Source: Chrysopilus asiliformis
Taxonomy: Eukaryota; Arthropoda; Insecta; Diptera; Rhagionidae
Assembly (NCBI GenBank): GCA_964034945.1
Contig: OZ035960.1
Span: 64,589,970 to 64,653,969 of the forward strand
DNA: 64,000 nt
Reading direction: 5' to 3'
Notes under the pieces: generated by a model
What the model saw: only the letters and a program-made list of their open reading frames with translations
What the model was told of the DNA's origin: nothing
Database searches by the model: none
Shown: in pieces, positions 10,282 through 21,811 of the stretch
How the letters are laid out: each line of letters begins with the position of its first letter
Numbering within the stretch: position 1 is the first letter of the stretch
Program-made: the position numbers and the translations under genes

Positions 10282-13200
10282 AGGACAAAAACGACGAAGA
10301 GAATTGTTACCGTTGTGGAGAATCACATCAAGCTACTAACTGTAGGTTTAAGTCGGCAATTTGTCATTTTTGTAATTCTAAGGGTCACATAAAGAAAATG
10401 TGTTTAAAGTTAAATAATCGAAAAGTTTATCAGGTTGACCAATCTCTTCAATCCGATGATGCTGACAGTGATAACCCGTGCTCATACGTTCATAATATCT
10501 CAAATGTCGGCAACGGTGCTGATAAGTTTATAATTGAAGTCAAAGTGAACAACGACACGTTGAACATGGAATTTGACACGCGTGCTGCTGTCACCTTGAT
10601 TGGATTAAGAGAGTGGAACAAAAAGTTCAAAAATTTCAAACTTTGTAAGTCTGCAAAATCTTTGACAACATATTGCGGTAATCCTTTAAATGTTTTAGGG
10701 TATGCGATGGTTTCTGTTGACGTTGGAGGAATTTCGGCTGGAGAAATGCTAAAAATTTACGTCGTGGATACGGATAATACTGCGCTTTTCGGACGAGAGT
10801 GGATACGTCAATTTGAATGGAAAGATTTGTTAAAAGCTATTTTGAAACGAGACGCACTGATAAACATGTTAGCTGTCAAGGAGAATAAAAAAAAAGACAA
10901 TTCGGTAAGAGTTCAAAAATTACTTTCACGATACTCGGAGTTATTTAATAGCGAACCGGGCGAGATTAAGGGTACACTCGTTAGTCTAGATATGAAACCA
11001 AACGAAACCCCGGTTTTTGTTAGGGCGCGTCCAATACCTTTCGCATTAAGGGATGGAGTAGAAGCGGAATTAAACGATTTAGTAAAAAAGGGTATTTTGA
11101 TCAAAGTAAACTCAAGTGATTGGGCAACGCCTATCGTTCCCATTGTGAAGCCAAACGGTTCCATTCGCATATGTGGGGATTTTAAGATAACCTTGAACCC
11201 TCAAATGAGAATCGAGGAACATCCGCTACCGACCCCCGAAGAATTGTTCGCAAATTTAGGTTCCGGTGAACAGTTTTCAAAGGTTGATCTCCGTCGCGCA
11301 TATTTACAATGGCGCGTTAGGGAAGAAGATCAAGATAAACTAACGTTATCCACACATAAGGGGTTGTATAAATGTACACGACTGATGTACGGATTAAGCT
11401 GCGCACCCGCTAAATGGCAAAGGAAAATAGAGAGTATTCTCCAGGGTATAGAGGGCGTAGTGGTATTCATAGATGATGTTTGTATCACCGGACCTAACGC
11501 AGAGGAACACCTGTCACGATTAGAAAAGGTTTTTCAACGCCTTTCAGAAAATGGACTGCGAATAAATTCTGAAAAATCGGAATTTTTCCGCGAGTCAGTT
11601 GAATATTGCGGCTATGTCATTGACAAAGCTGGAATTCATAAATCATCAAAAAAAATCGAAGCTATACAGAAAGCACCGCGGCCGCAAAATGTTTCAGAAC
11701 TCCGTTCGTTTCTAGGTCTTATAAATTATTACGCACGTTTCTTTGATAAATTAAGTGATATTCTGGAACCGCTACACGCTCTCTTACGGTCGAAAGTTAA
11801 GTGGAAATGGTCACAAGAATGTGAAGAAGCGTTCGGAAAAATGAAAACCAAAATCCAGTCAGATGAGTTTTTAGTTCACTATTCAAAAGAATTACCTGTG
11901 ACTTTAGCTACGGACGCTTCACCCGTGGGTGTGGGAGCAGTATTGTCGCACGTTTACCCGGACGGAACGGAGCGACCAATTCAATTTGCATCACAAACAC
12001 TCTCCGAAAGTCAAAGAAAGTGGTCGCAAATTGATAAAGAGGCGTATGCAATTATATTCGGGATTAAACGCTTCCATCAATATTTATATGGCAGAGAGTT
12101 TTTGCTGTATACTGATCATAAGCCCCTCGTTCAAATATTTAGCCCCCACAAGAGCCTGCCACACATGTCAGCAACCCGAATGCAGCACTATGCTATATTT
12201 CTGCAAGGGTTTCGATACAAAATCTGTTACAGGAAATCTGAACAAAATGCAAATGCAGATGCCTTGTCTAGACTGCCGGTTGATATAGAAAAAAAGGTAA
12301 AATTAGAGGAAGCGGACATATTTGAAATTAATCAGATTTATAGTTTACCTGTTACCGCGAGCGCGATATCGGAAGAAACAACGAACGATAAAAAGTTGAA
12401 TAGGTTATTAGAGGGGCTAAAGAAGGGCACAGTTGTAGCACTAGAAGATAGGTTTGGGATTGATCAGGGAGAATTTTCCCTTCAAGGAGGTTGCATAATG
12501 AGAGGCATGAGAGTGGTAGTTCCCGAGAAATTTAGGCAACAGGTATTGGGAGATCTCCATACCGCACATTTCGGTACCACAAAAATGAAAGGCTTAGCTC
12601 GAAGTTTTTGTTGGTGGCCAAATATTGACCGCGATATCGAAAATATTGCAAATAACTGCGTTCCATGCGCGAAAAATAAGTCTGACCCTCCTAGAGCTCA
12701 AACTCATCACTGGGTTCAGCCTTCAAGTCCTTGGGAACGAGTTCATGTGGATTTTGCGGGACCATTTATGTCGGTATATTTTTTAATATTTATTGATGCG
12801 TATTCGAAATGGCCCGAAATTCATATATTAAGAAAGGCAACAGCTGACAGCACAATAACCGTTTTAGAAAATATTTTCTCCACGTTCGGATTACCAAAGC
12901 TATTAGTAACGGATAATGGAACGCAGTTTACCTGTCCCATGTTTGAAAAATTCTTAGCCGAAAATGGAATTATCCATAAAAGAACAGCTCCCTATCATCC
13001 GGCGACAAATGGGCAAGCTGAACGTTTCGTGTACACCCTTAAATCAAAACTACGCACATTTTGTCAAGATATAAATTGCAAAGGAGATCTCCAAAACAAG
13101 TTGAACAAATTTCTATTTCAGTACAGAATTACCCCACATTCAACAACGGGCGTGGCACCAGCCGATAGAATTTTTAAAAACCCACCCAATAATCGAATAA

Positions 13201-13429
13201 GTCTTTTGGTTCCAGGAGAGACAAAGACCGCGGAATATTGCAATGACGGAAAACGCGGGAATTCTTATCCGGTGGGGGGGAGAGTAGCGGTGCGGGATTA
13301 TGCAAATAAGGAACAAAAGTGGCGCTTTGGAAAGGTAAACAGACGGGTAGGAAAACTGCACTATGACATTAAACTAGACGATGGTCGACTATGGCACAGG
13401 CATGTAAATCAGATGCGAAACATTGGTCA
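10221..13429 (+). pseudogene. pol: gypsy pol, main part: zinc knuckles, protease, RT, RNase H, integrase
   Basis: Two CCHC knuckles come first (CYRCGESHQATNC, CHFCNSKGHIKKMC). They are followed by an aspartic protease whose motif reads DTRA instead of DTGA (Arg codon at 10581-10583), and reverse transcriptase with FSKVDLRRAYLQW and FIDD (11467-11478). RNase H has TDAS, DKEAYAI and TDHKPL. Integrase has an HHCC zinc region (HTAHFGTTKMKG .. CVPCAKNK) and core residues in VHVDFAG, VTDNGTQF and NGQAERF. A C-terminal segment (WHRHVNQMRNIGQ) follows. The frame is open throughout but is cut after codon GGT at 13427 by the PLE insertion. The rest of the protein is at 19162-19374. Confidence 0.9.
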
Positions 13430-14665
13430 AATATTTTTATGCAACTTTTGAAGTTTTGCTTAATAGACACAAATTTCTTCACCTGCAACAACACGTTTTA
13501 CAGACAAATATATGGAATCCCAATGGGTAATCCTTTGTCTTCTATAATTGCAGATATAGTCACCCAAAGTTTGTTAGATAATATACTTACAGACTTACAA
13601 TTCATACCCAAACTTTTTGTTAAATATGTAGATGATATATTTGCGATTATTCCAAAAAATAAAATAGATCAAACCCTACTAAAATTAAATTCGTTTCACC
13701 CAAAAATCCAATTCACACACGAAATTGAACATAACAACAAACTGTCATACCTTAATGTCACATGTATTAGAAATCATAACAACACCATTGACACAGATTG
13801 GTACCAAAAAGCAATCACTTCGAACCGCATACTCAATTATTTATCCAATCACCCCGAATCACAAAAAATAAATACAGCAAAACAATTCATAAAAACAGTC
13901 CTAACACTCAGTTCACCCAAATTCCACCTTAAAAACAAAAAAATACTTAAAAATATACTACTTCAAAATAATTACCCGGTAAAACTAATTAACAAATTAC
14001 AAAGAACTAGAAGAAACAACGATGAAACCCCACTTACACCAATTGATAGAAGTAATGATACCTATATTTATAGGAGCATAACTTATGTCAAAGGTGTTAC
14101 AGAAAGAATAACTAAAACATTAAAAGAACACACAAAAAATACAATGTTAGCATACAGAAACAAAACAACATTACGCGATATATATAGTAAATTAAAAGAC
14201 CCTATACCTAAATTGAAACAAACAAATGTCATTTATAAAATTCCATGCAAAGGAAACGGAGAAGATAACATAAAGTGCAACCTAAACTATGTTGGACAAA
14301 CCAAACAACATTTGGAAAAAAGAATTAGTAACCACATAAACGACTTAAAGAGAACAAGAGAAAATAAAATATCTGATGACATACCACACACAGCCTTAGT
14401 TGAACATTACAAAACACATAGACACGAACCAGATTTTGAAAAGACAGAAATTTTAGCGACACAGAGTAACTACAGCAAAAGACTCACTGTCGAAGCCCTA
14501 CACATATACAGTGAAGACACTTACAATATAAAACGAGACACAGATCACATCTCTGCTGTATATTGCGCGCTCTTAAACGACAGAATAGAAAATAAAAGAA
14601 AAAGAAAAAGAATTCTCTCTGACGATGACGAACACAACGATGACAACAAACGTATACGGTACTGA
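13430..14665 (+). CDS. PLE copy 1: partial RT + GIY-YIG endonuclease
   Basis: The frame starts inside the RT (FMQLLKFCLIDTNFF), includes the RT catalytic YVDD, and goes through a lysine-rich linker to a GIY-YIG endonuclease with NVIYKIPC and NYVGQTKQHLEKR. It ends with a basic tail of short KRKRK and acidic DDDEH runs. Copy 1 keeps the conserved glycine of YVG (codon 14294-14296) that copy 2 lacks. The N-terminal RT half is missing because of the 5' truncation, and by chance the frame is fused to a short gypsy segment upstream. It is not a complete protein. Confidence 0.85.
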   Translation, partial: NIFMQLLKFCLIDTNFFTCNNTFYRQIYGIPMGNPLSSIIADIVTQSLLDNILTDLQFIPKLFVKYVDDIFAIIPKNKIDQTLLKLNSFHPKIQFTHEIEHNNKLSYLNVTCIRNHNNTIDTDWYQKAITSNRILNYLSNHPESQKINTAKQFIKTVLTLSSPKFHLKNKKILKNILLQNNYPVKLINKLQRTRRNNDETPLTPIDRSNDTYIYRSITYVKGVTERITKTLKEHTKNTMLAYRNKTTLRDIYSKLKDPIPKLKQTNVIYKIPCKGNGEDNIKCNLNYVGQTKQHLEKRISNHINDLKRTRENKISDDIPHTALVEHYKTHRHEPDFEKTEILATQSNYSKRLTVEALHIYSEDTYNIKRDTDHISAVYCALLNDRIENKRKRKRILSDDDEHNDDNKRIRY

Positions 14666-15044
14666 AACTGAGTGAACAATACTAAGAAAGAAAAAACTGT
14701 TGTTGTGCTCACTGTGATTTAACAGTCAGCTGTTTTTCGAGAATACATTTTTTAGTTAAATTAGCCATTTTGTGACGTCGTGTTTAATTTATTATATTTG
14801 TTTATTTATTTTCATGATTCTTGGATTTATTCTGTTTTTAAGTTTACAACGTGCTTAATGTTTTTATTTTTATTTTTGCTGATTATGAACATAAGTGTTC
14901 AATTTCTTATTACACCGACATTAACATAAACACGACATGCAATTCCTCCAATAAATAATTTGTAAGTAATAGTTAGACTAAAGCAACAACAGACATTATA
15001 TTTTTTCACAATTTTGATGATTTTGTATTGTATTTAGACATAAG

Positions 15045-15084
15045 GCTCCTGAAGATGGTCACCATCGTGACCGAAACGTTGAGC
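15045..15084 (+). ncRNA. Hammerhead-ribozyme-like motif, PLE copy 1 3' end
   Basis: Stem I would be GCTC/GAGC. The core is CTGAAGA then GAA, stem II GGTCAC/GTGACC is perfect with loop CATC, and ACGT would form a minimal, self-complementary stem III before the expected cleavage U. One extra T separates the core from stem II. Hammerheads with minimal stem III are known from Penelope-like elements. The assignment rests on reading complementarity by eye. Confidence 0.55.
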
Positions 15085-15236
15085 AGCTAAAATAAAATAA
15101 TAATAAAAAAAATTAAACTACAAAAAAGGAATAATTAATGCGTTTCAATCAACACCATTGAAGCTAATTTTGGACCGATTAGCCTGTCGAACATACTATA
15201 AATAAAAGAATACGGTCGATTTACATAAAAAATAAC

Positions 15237-16927
15237 ATGACGGTTGAAGGCGTAATCAACAAGGGTTTCTACACCCAAACACTAATACAATACGGAAAGG
15301 ACAAAACACAACTACTCAAAGAATATGCCAAACAAGTAAAAATAACAGTTAAACTACAAACCAGCAGAAACTTTCTATTAAAATGCAGAAAACACACAAT
15401 CATTCCAAATTTTTTAAAAAGTAGCACAAACAACATAAAAAAATTTGTAATAAATGACAGTAAGTACAATAACAACATAGAAAACATCATATATAATTTC
15501 CATAAAAAATTATTGAACATCATTATAAAACAAAAATGTTCCCTCACTTTCAATGCAAACGAGAAACTTTATACACTACAAGAACAGATTTTACGAGAAT
15601 TTCCATCACATGTAGCTGATGAATTTCTGACTACTCAAAAACGTACCTTTGACAAAATATTTAAAACACATAACATGACACATGACAACAAATTTGACAT
15701 TCTATACACACAGTTACTTAAAAAATTAAATTTAAAACTTGACAATAATTGTTTCACCAATTTAACTGACAATCCTGTTCCAAAAGAGATTATGTGGTTA
15801 CTATCTCTTGGACCAAAATTTGCACCCCCACCTAATAACAAAGAGTTTCCATTGTTTGACATAATCGCTGATGTCGAAGAAATCATAAAAACAATTAACG
15901 ACCAAAAACTAAAAGAAATAGTTAGAACAAAAATTGCTAACATTGTATCCAATAACCATAGTATAAAACTCAGTCAAAAACAACAAACGATAAACACTAT
16001 TATAAAACAAATTTTTAAAGATGCCAAACTTTTTCTGAGTAAAAATAAAAATATCATTGTTGTTTCTAGTGATAAAGGAAAATCCGTGGTATTCATGTAC
16101 AAAACAGACTACACCAAGAAAATAAACTCCTTATTACAAGATAAGAACACCTATCTAGAACTAAAACAAGACCCTACAACAAAACTCCAGAACAGAAATA
16201 ACTATTTTAGTAGATTACTTTATAATAACAAACTAATTAACATTCATGAAAAAAACCAACTAACCAAATACAACACCACTGCTCCGAAACTTTATGCATT
16301 GCCAAAAATTCATAAACCCAACATTCCCTTAAGACCAATAGTTTCAACCATAAATACACCCGGTTCATATATGTCTAAAATGATAGCTTATTGCCTAAAA
16401 TCAATCACTCAAAATGATAAATACAACATAAATAACGCATTTGAGTTTAAAAACAAGATTTCTAACATAACAATCGATGAAACAGAAGCAATGGTTAGTT
16501 TTGATGTTGTTTCATTATTCACTAGCATCCCTGTAGACTTGGCCATCAACATCATTAGTAAAAAATGGGAAACCATTACTACTAGAACAAATACACCAAA
16601 AAATATTTTTATGCAACTTTTGAAGTTCTGCTTAATAGACACAAATTTCTTCACCTGCAACAACACGTTTTACAGACAAATATATGGAATCCCAATGGGT
16701 AATCCTTTGTCTTCTATAATTGCAGATATAGTCACCCAAAGTTTGTTAGATAATATACTTACAGACTTACAATTCATACCCAAACTTTTTGTTAAATATG
16801 TAGATGATATATTTGCGATTATTCCAAAAAATAAAATAGATCAAACCCTACTAAAATTAAATTCGTTTCACCCAAAAATCCAATTCACACACGAAATTGA
16901 ACATAACAACAAACTGTCATACCTTAA
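15237..16927 (+). CDS. PLE copy 2: N-terminal region and reverse transcriptase, cut by Harbinger element
   Basis: The ATG at 15237 opens 35 bases after the start of the unit (15202). About 270 residues of N-terminal domain rich in Asn, Lys and Ile are followed by the RT: VVSSDKGKSVVFMY, then KLYALPKIHKP, RPIVSTINTPGSY, MVSFDVVSLFTSIPVD, YGIPMGNPLSS and YVDD near residue 521. The frame is interrupted at residue 563 by a 778-bp element and resumes at 17706. Apart from that interruption the protein is open, so this copy was probably intact until recently. Confidence 0.9.
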
Positions 16928-17708
16928 AGCCTAAACCCCAATTACGCGTGCGTGCGTGCGGCAAAGTGACATTTATTGGGTCAATGCGGTGCGGTGACAG
17001 TTGCCACCGTTGCCGCGTTGTAGTTAACCCACAATACCGCGTTGCGGTAGATTGACGTTTAGTTTTGTTTGTTAGTAATTATTATCTGTAAAAAGTGAAA
17101 ATGGACTTTAGAAAGGTTGCATTTATTTCATTATTAGCGGGAGTGGCTTATAAGGCATATAAACAATTAAATGAAAATAATGAAAGACGCTGGTGGGTGC
17201 GCAAACTTAACGTAAAAAGAGATGAAGATGGATTTTTTGTGAAAAACTTTTGTGATGCTCACATTTCTTCTGAAATTTTCGCCCAAGTGAGTTCTCTTTT
17301 TATTGTGTTCCGATATAATTTCGATTTAGTATTGAATAGGTGTTCGTTTTGTTTCACTTTTTCTATTAAAATCTCTATAAATTGTTTTTCATTTTCCATT
17401 TTTACTTTTCTTTAATTCCATATAACCTAACAAACTTTAACAACAAATAATTCAGTGATGACAGACGTGAATGTTTAAACACAGCGAATTCACATTAAAG
17501 TACCGAAATTATTAGTATCTGGCATCTCGCAGTTGTCACCGCGTCTGAAAGTAGAGACTAGGGCTACTCTACGCGGCAGAGACGCGGCAACGCGTCTGAG
17601 CAACGCGCAATTATACATTTACTCATATAAATGCGTAGTTTTTACCTTCACCGCGTGGAAATGTCACTTTGCCGCACGCACGAACGCGTAATTGGGGTTT
17701 AGGCTTAA
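16925..17708. mobile_element. 778-bp PIF/Harbinger deletion derivative (TSD TAA)
   Basis: The element occupies 16928-17705. Terminal repeats of about 46 bp start AGCCTAAACCCCAATTACGC. The target TAA is duplicated at 16925-16927 and 17706-17708. PLE copy 1 supplies the empty site (one TAA between CATACCT and TGTCAC). TAA duplications are typical of PIF/Harbinger, and the interior carries the first transposase exon, confirming the family. Confidence 0.92.
17101..17286 (+). pseudogene. Retained first exon of a Harbinger-type transposase
   Basis: The exon reads MDFRKVAFISLL, then RRWWVRKLNVKRDEDG and FFVKNFCDAHISSEIF, and ends at CAA before a GTGAGT donor at 17287. R-R-W-W-V-R followed by a basic residue pair resembles the N-terminal region of HARBI1-like nucleases of PIF/Harbinger elements. 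No catalytic DDE domain follows in the 778-bp element, so the rest of the gene was deleted and the element cannot move by itself. Confidence 0.65.
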
Positions 17709-18618
17709 TGTCACATGTATTAGAAATCATAACAACACCATTGACACAGATTGGTACCAAAAAGCAATCACTTCGAACCGCATACTCAATTATTTATCCA
17801 ATCACCCCGAATCACAAAAAATAAATACAGCAAAACAATTCATAAAAACAGTCCTAACACTCAGTTCACCCAAATTCCACCTTAAAAACAAAAAAATACT
17901 TAAAAATATACTACTTCAAAATAATTACCCGGTAAAACTAATTAACAAATTACAAAGAACTAGAAGAAACAACGATGAAACCCCACTTACACCAATTGAT
18001 AGAAGTAATGATACCTATATTTATAGGAGCATAACTTATGTCAAAGGTGTTACAGAAAGAATAACTAAAACATTAAAAGAACACACAAAAAATACAATGT
18101 TAGCATACAGAAACAAAACAACATTACGCGATATATATAGTAAATTAAAAGACCCTATACCTAAATTGAAACAAACAAATGTCATTTATAAAATTCCATG
18201 CAAAGGAAACGGAGAAGATAACATAAAGTGCAACCTAAACTATGTTAGACAAACCAAACAACATTTGGAAAAAAGAATTAGTAACCACATAAACGACTTA
18301 AAGAGAACAAGAGAAAATAAAATATCTGATGACATACCACACACAGCCTTAGTTGAACATTACAAAACACATAGACACGAACCAGATTTTGAAAAGACAG
18401 AAATTTTAGCGACACAGAGTAACTACAGCAAAAGACTCACTGTCGAAGCCCTACACATATACAGTGAAGACACTTACAATATAAAACGAGACACAGATCA
18501 CATCTCTGCTGTATATTGCGCGCTCTTAAACGACAGAATAGAAAATAAAAGAAAAAGAAAAAGAATTCTCTCTGACGATGACGAACACAACGATGACAAC
18601 AAACGTATACGGTACTGA
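17706..18618 (+). CDS. PLE copy 2: C-terminal linker and GIY-YIG endonuclease (YVG to YVR)
   Basis: This continues the frame of 15237-16927 from NVTCIRNHNNTIDTDWYQK through the linker and endonuclease to the basic-acidic tail. It matches copy 1 almost perfectly. The exception is codon 18247-18249, which is AGA (Arg) where copy 1 has GGA (Gly). The glycine belongs to the YIG half of the GIY-YIG motif, so this copy may have a defective endonuclease. Confidence 0.88.
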
Positions 18619-18997
18619 AACTGAGTGAACAATACTAAGAAAGAAAAAACTGTTGTTGTGCTCACTGTGATTTAACAATCAGCTGTTTTTCGAGAATACA
18701 TTTTTTAGTTAAATTAGCCATTTTGTGACGTCGTGTTTAATTTATTATATTTGTTTATTTATTTTCATGATTCTTGGATTTATTCTGTTTTTAAGTTTAC
18801 AACGTGCTTAATGTTTTTATTTTTATTTTTGCTGATTATGAACATAAGTGTTCAATTTCTTATTACACCGACATTAACATAAACACGACATGCAATTCCT
18901 CCAATAAATAATTTGTAAGTAATAGTTAGACTAAAGCAACAACAGACATTATATTTTTTCACAATTTTGATGATTTTGTATTGTATTTAGACATAAG

Positions 18998-19037
18998 GCT
19001 CCTGAAGATGGTCACCATCGTGACCGAAACGTTGAGC
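18998..19037 (+). ncRNA. Hammerhead-ribozyme-like motif, PLE copy 2 3' end
   Basis: This is the same motif as at 15045-15084: stem I GCTC/GAGC, CTGAAGA, stem II GGTCAC/GTGACC, GAA, ACGT. The two motifs lie one unit apart and bracket the full PLE copy, where self-cleaving RNAs of PLE pseudo-LTRs are expected. Confidence 0.55.
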
Positions 19038-19161
19038 AGCTAAAATAAAATAATAATAAAAAAAAATTAAACTACAAAAAAGGAATAATTAATGCGTTTC
19101 AATCAACACCATTGAAGCTAATTTTGGACCGATTAGCCTGTCGAACATACTATAAATTGGT

Positions 19162-19374
19162 CAGGACGTTAAGGATAAAGACGTGCCGAACTCCCCGGTC
19201 CGAAATGCAACAGTAGATACAGATACGCATTCAAAAATTTCTCCAACGCCAACGCGAGAACCTCGCCATACCATGGATGATGAAATTAGCGAGCCTTCTA
19301 AGTGCGAAAAACCAAAACAATCGTTTGAGACACCCTTGCGAAGAAGTCAAAGGATTGCAAACAAAGTAAATTAA
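19162..19374 (+). pseudogene. pol: gypsy pol C-terminus, displaced by PLE block
   Basis: CAG (19162-19164) continues the pol frame from GGT at 13427 and leads into DVKDKDVPNSPVRNAT. The segment ends FETPLRRSQRIANKVN and stops at TAA 19372-19374. An R-R-S-x-R-I tail is usual at the end of gypsy polyproteins. Separation from the main part by 5.7 kb is due only to the PLE insertion. Confidence 0.85.
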
Positions 19375-19526
19375 ACTTTTTAGATATGCATATGAATATC
19401 ATCAATCATTATTTAATATATTGTTATGTGAATTAATGAATTATATTTGTTTCTTGAATCAATGAATTACTTAAAATATTACTTTAAAAATAAAAAAAAA
19501 GTAAAAATAAAAATTAAACAAACAGG

Positions 19527-21696
19527 ACCTTCCGTTTCGAATTTTGAAATTCCAACTCCAGATTCGTGATCAGCGACCCTAAAAACCCCCTTATGTCGAT
19601 TTTTCCGGGGAAAAACGGGAAAAAGGATATTTATCCTTACAGGACCTTTCGTGTCGAATTTTGCAAATCTAATACCGGATTCGCGATCAGCGACCTCAAA
19701 AACCCCCTTATGCCGATTTTTCCGGGGAAAAACGGGAAAAAGGATATTTGCGTTACCTTACAAGACCTTCTGTTCCGAATTTTGAAATTCCAACACCAGA
19801 TTCGTAATTAGTGACCCCAAATACCCTATAATGCCAATTTTACGGGGAAAAATAGGAAAAAGGAAATTTGCGTTATCCTTCCAGGACTCTCCGTTTAGAA
19901 TTTTCAAATTCCAACAGCCAGCTCGTGATCAGCGACCTGGGAAACACCCTACAGCCAGTTTTTCGGAGACAAAATTAGAAAACGGATATTTGCGTTTTCC
20001 TTACAGGACCTTCCGTTTCGAATTTTGAAATTCCAACACCAGATTCGTGATCAGCGACCCCATAATGGCAATTTTTCCGGGGAAAAATGGGAAAAAGGAT
20101 ATTTGCGTTATCCTTACAGGACCTTCCGTTTCGAATTTTGAAATTCCAACACCGGATTCGTGATCAGCGACCCCAAAAACCCTCTTATGCCGATTTTTCC
20201 GGGGAAAAACGGGAAAAAGGATATTTATCCTTACAGAACCTTTCGTGTCGAATTTTGAAAATCTAATATCGGATTCGTGTTAAGCGATCTCAAACATAAT
20301 GGTAATTTTTCCGGGAAAAATGGGAAAAAGGACTTTTGCGTTATCCTTACAGGACTTTTCGGTTAGAATTTTGAAATTCCAACACCGGATTCGTGATCAG
20401 CGACCCCAAAAACCCCATAATACCTATTTCTCCGGGGAAAAATGGGAAAAGGATATTCGCGTTATCCTTACAGGACCTTCCGTTTTGAATTTTGAAAATC
20501 TAACACCGGATTCGTGATCAGCGACCCCAAAAACCCCATAATGGCAATTTTTCCGGGGAAAAATGGGAAAAGGATATTCGCGTTATCCTTACAGGACTTT
20601 CCGTTTCGAATTTTGAAATTCCAACACCGGATTCGTGATCAGCGACCCCAAAAACCCAATAATGGCAATTTTTCCGGAGAAAAATGGGAAAAGGATATTT
20701 GCGTTATCCTTACAGGACCTTCCGTTTCGAATTTTAAAATTCCAACACCAGATTCGTAATTAGTGACCCCAAATACCCTATAATGCCAATTTTACGGGGA
20801 AAAATAGGAAAAAGGAAATTTGCGTTATCCTTCCAGGACTCTCCGTTTAGAATTTTCAAATTCCAACAGCCAGCTCGTGATCAACGACCTGGGAAACACC
20901 CTACAGCCAGTTTTTCGGAGACAAAATTAGAAAACGGATATTTGCGTTTTCCTTACAGGACCTTCCGTTTCGAATTTTGAAATTCCAACACCAGATTCGT
21001 GATCAGCGACCCCATAATGGCAATTTTTCCGGGGAAAAATGGGAAAAAGGATATTTGCGTTATCCTTACAGGACCTTCCGTTTCGAATTTTGAAATTCCA
21101 ACACCGGATTCGTGATCAGCGACCCCAAAAACCCTCTTATGCCGATTTTTCCGGGGAAAAACGGGAAAAAGGATATTTATCCTTACAGAACCTTTCGTGT
21201 CGAATTTTGAAAATCTAATATCGGATTCGTGTTAAGCGATCTCAAACATAATGGTAATTTTTCCGGGAAAAATGGGAAAAAGGACTTTTGCGTTATCCTT
21301 ACAGGACTTTTCGGTTAGAATTTTGAAATTCCAACACCGGATTCGTGATCAGCGACCCCAAAAACCCCATAATACCTATTTCTCCGGGGAAAAATGGGAA
21401 AAGGATATTCGCGTTATCCTTACAGGACCTTCCGTTTTGAATTTTGAAAATCTAACACCGGATTCGTGATCAGCGACCCCAAAAACCCCATAATGGCAAT
21501 TTTTCCGGGGAAAAATGGGAAAAGGATATTCGCGTTATCCTTACAGGACTTTCCGTTTCGAATTTTGAAATTCCAACACCGGATTCGTGATCAGCGACCC
21601 CAAAAACCCAATAATGGCAATTTTTCCGGAGAAAAATGGGAAAAGGATATTTGCGTTATCCTTACAGGACCTTCCGTTTCGAATTTTAAAATCTAA
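19527..21696 (+). repeat. Tandem array R1, about 119-bp unit, with a 952-bp higher-order duplication
   Basis: Unit landmarks are CAGGACCTTCCGTTTCGAAT, then ATTCGTGATCAGCGACCCCA and TTTTTCCGGGGAAAAA, about 18 copies. The block near 19806-20757 is repeated at 20758-21696 with an offset of exactly 952 bp (eight units) and almost no differences; one is G/A in GATCAGCGACC versus GATCAACGACC. Small reading frames across it are by-products of the repeat. The inverted relative of this array is at 37880-38965. Confidence 0.9.
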
Positions 21697-21811
21697 CATA
21701 GCTAAAAACCTGCTCCTGGCAACGCAGATCATTTTGCAAAAAACCGCGTCAAAATCGGTCCAGTAGTTTTTGAGTTTTGTAATCTCAAACGGACAGACAA
21801 ACAGACAGACA

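Larger units (their letters stand above)
13422..19163 (+). mobile_element. Tandem Penelope-like element insertion (truncated copy + full copy) with TSD
   Basis: ATTGGTCA is duplicated at 13422-13429 and 19156-19163. Between them lie a 5'-truncated PLE (13430-15201) and a complete unit (15202-19155) head to tail. The two share an almost identical 3' region and the same terminal sequence. Partial copy followed by full copy is the known arrangement of Penelope elements, whose upstream partial repeat acts as a pseudo-LTR. Excision of the block with one TSD restores the gypsy pol frame. Confidence 0.92.
9326..19435 (+). mobile_element. mag-like gypsy LTR retrotransposon, split by PLE pair
   Basis: The element runs from a 5' LTR and tRNA-Ser primer site through gag and pol to a pol C-terminus at 19162-19374. 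A 5.7-kb tandem PLE insertion (13430-19155) divides it, and removing that plus one 8-bp duplication restores the pol frame exactly. The 3' LTR is not intact: only 14 bases identical to the LTR start (TGTTATGTGAATTA, 19422-19435) follow pol before the sequence diverges. The copy is therefore truncated and dead, and was already in place when the PLEs arrived. Confidence 0.85.

Noticed and set aside
13391..13429. True start codon at 13391 for the PLE frame
   Set aside because: These codons belong to gypsy DNA before the target duplication. The fusion to the PLE frame is accidental.
19566..21696. Series of similar small reading frames (FPGKNGKRIFALSLQDF-like)
   Set aside because: They follow the 119-bp repeat period and repeat exactly 952 bp apart. 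They exist because the repeat unit lacks stops, not because a protein is encoded.
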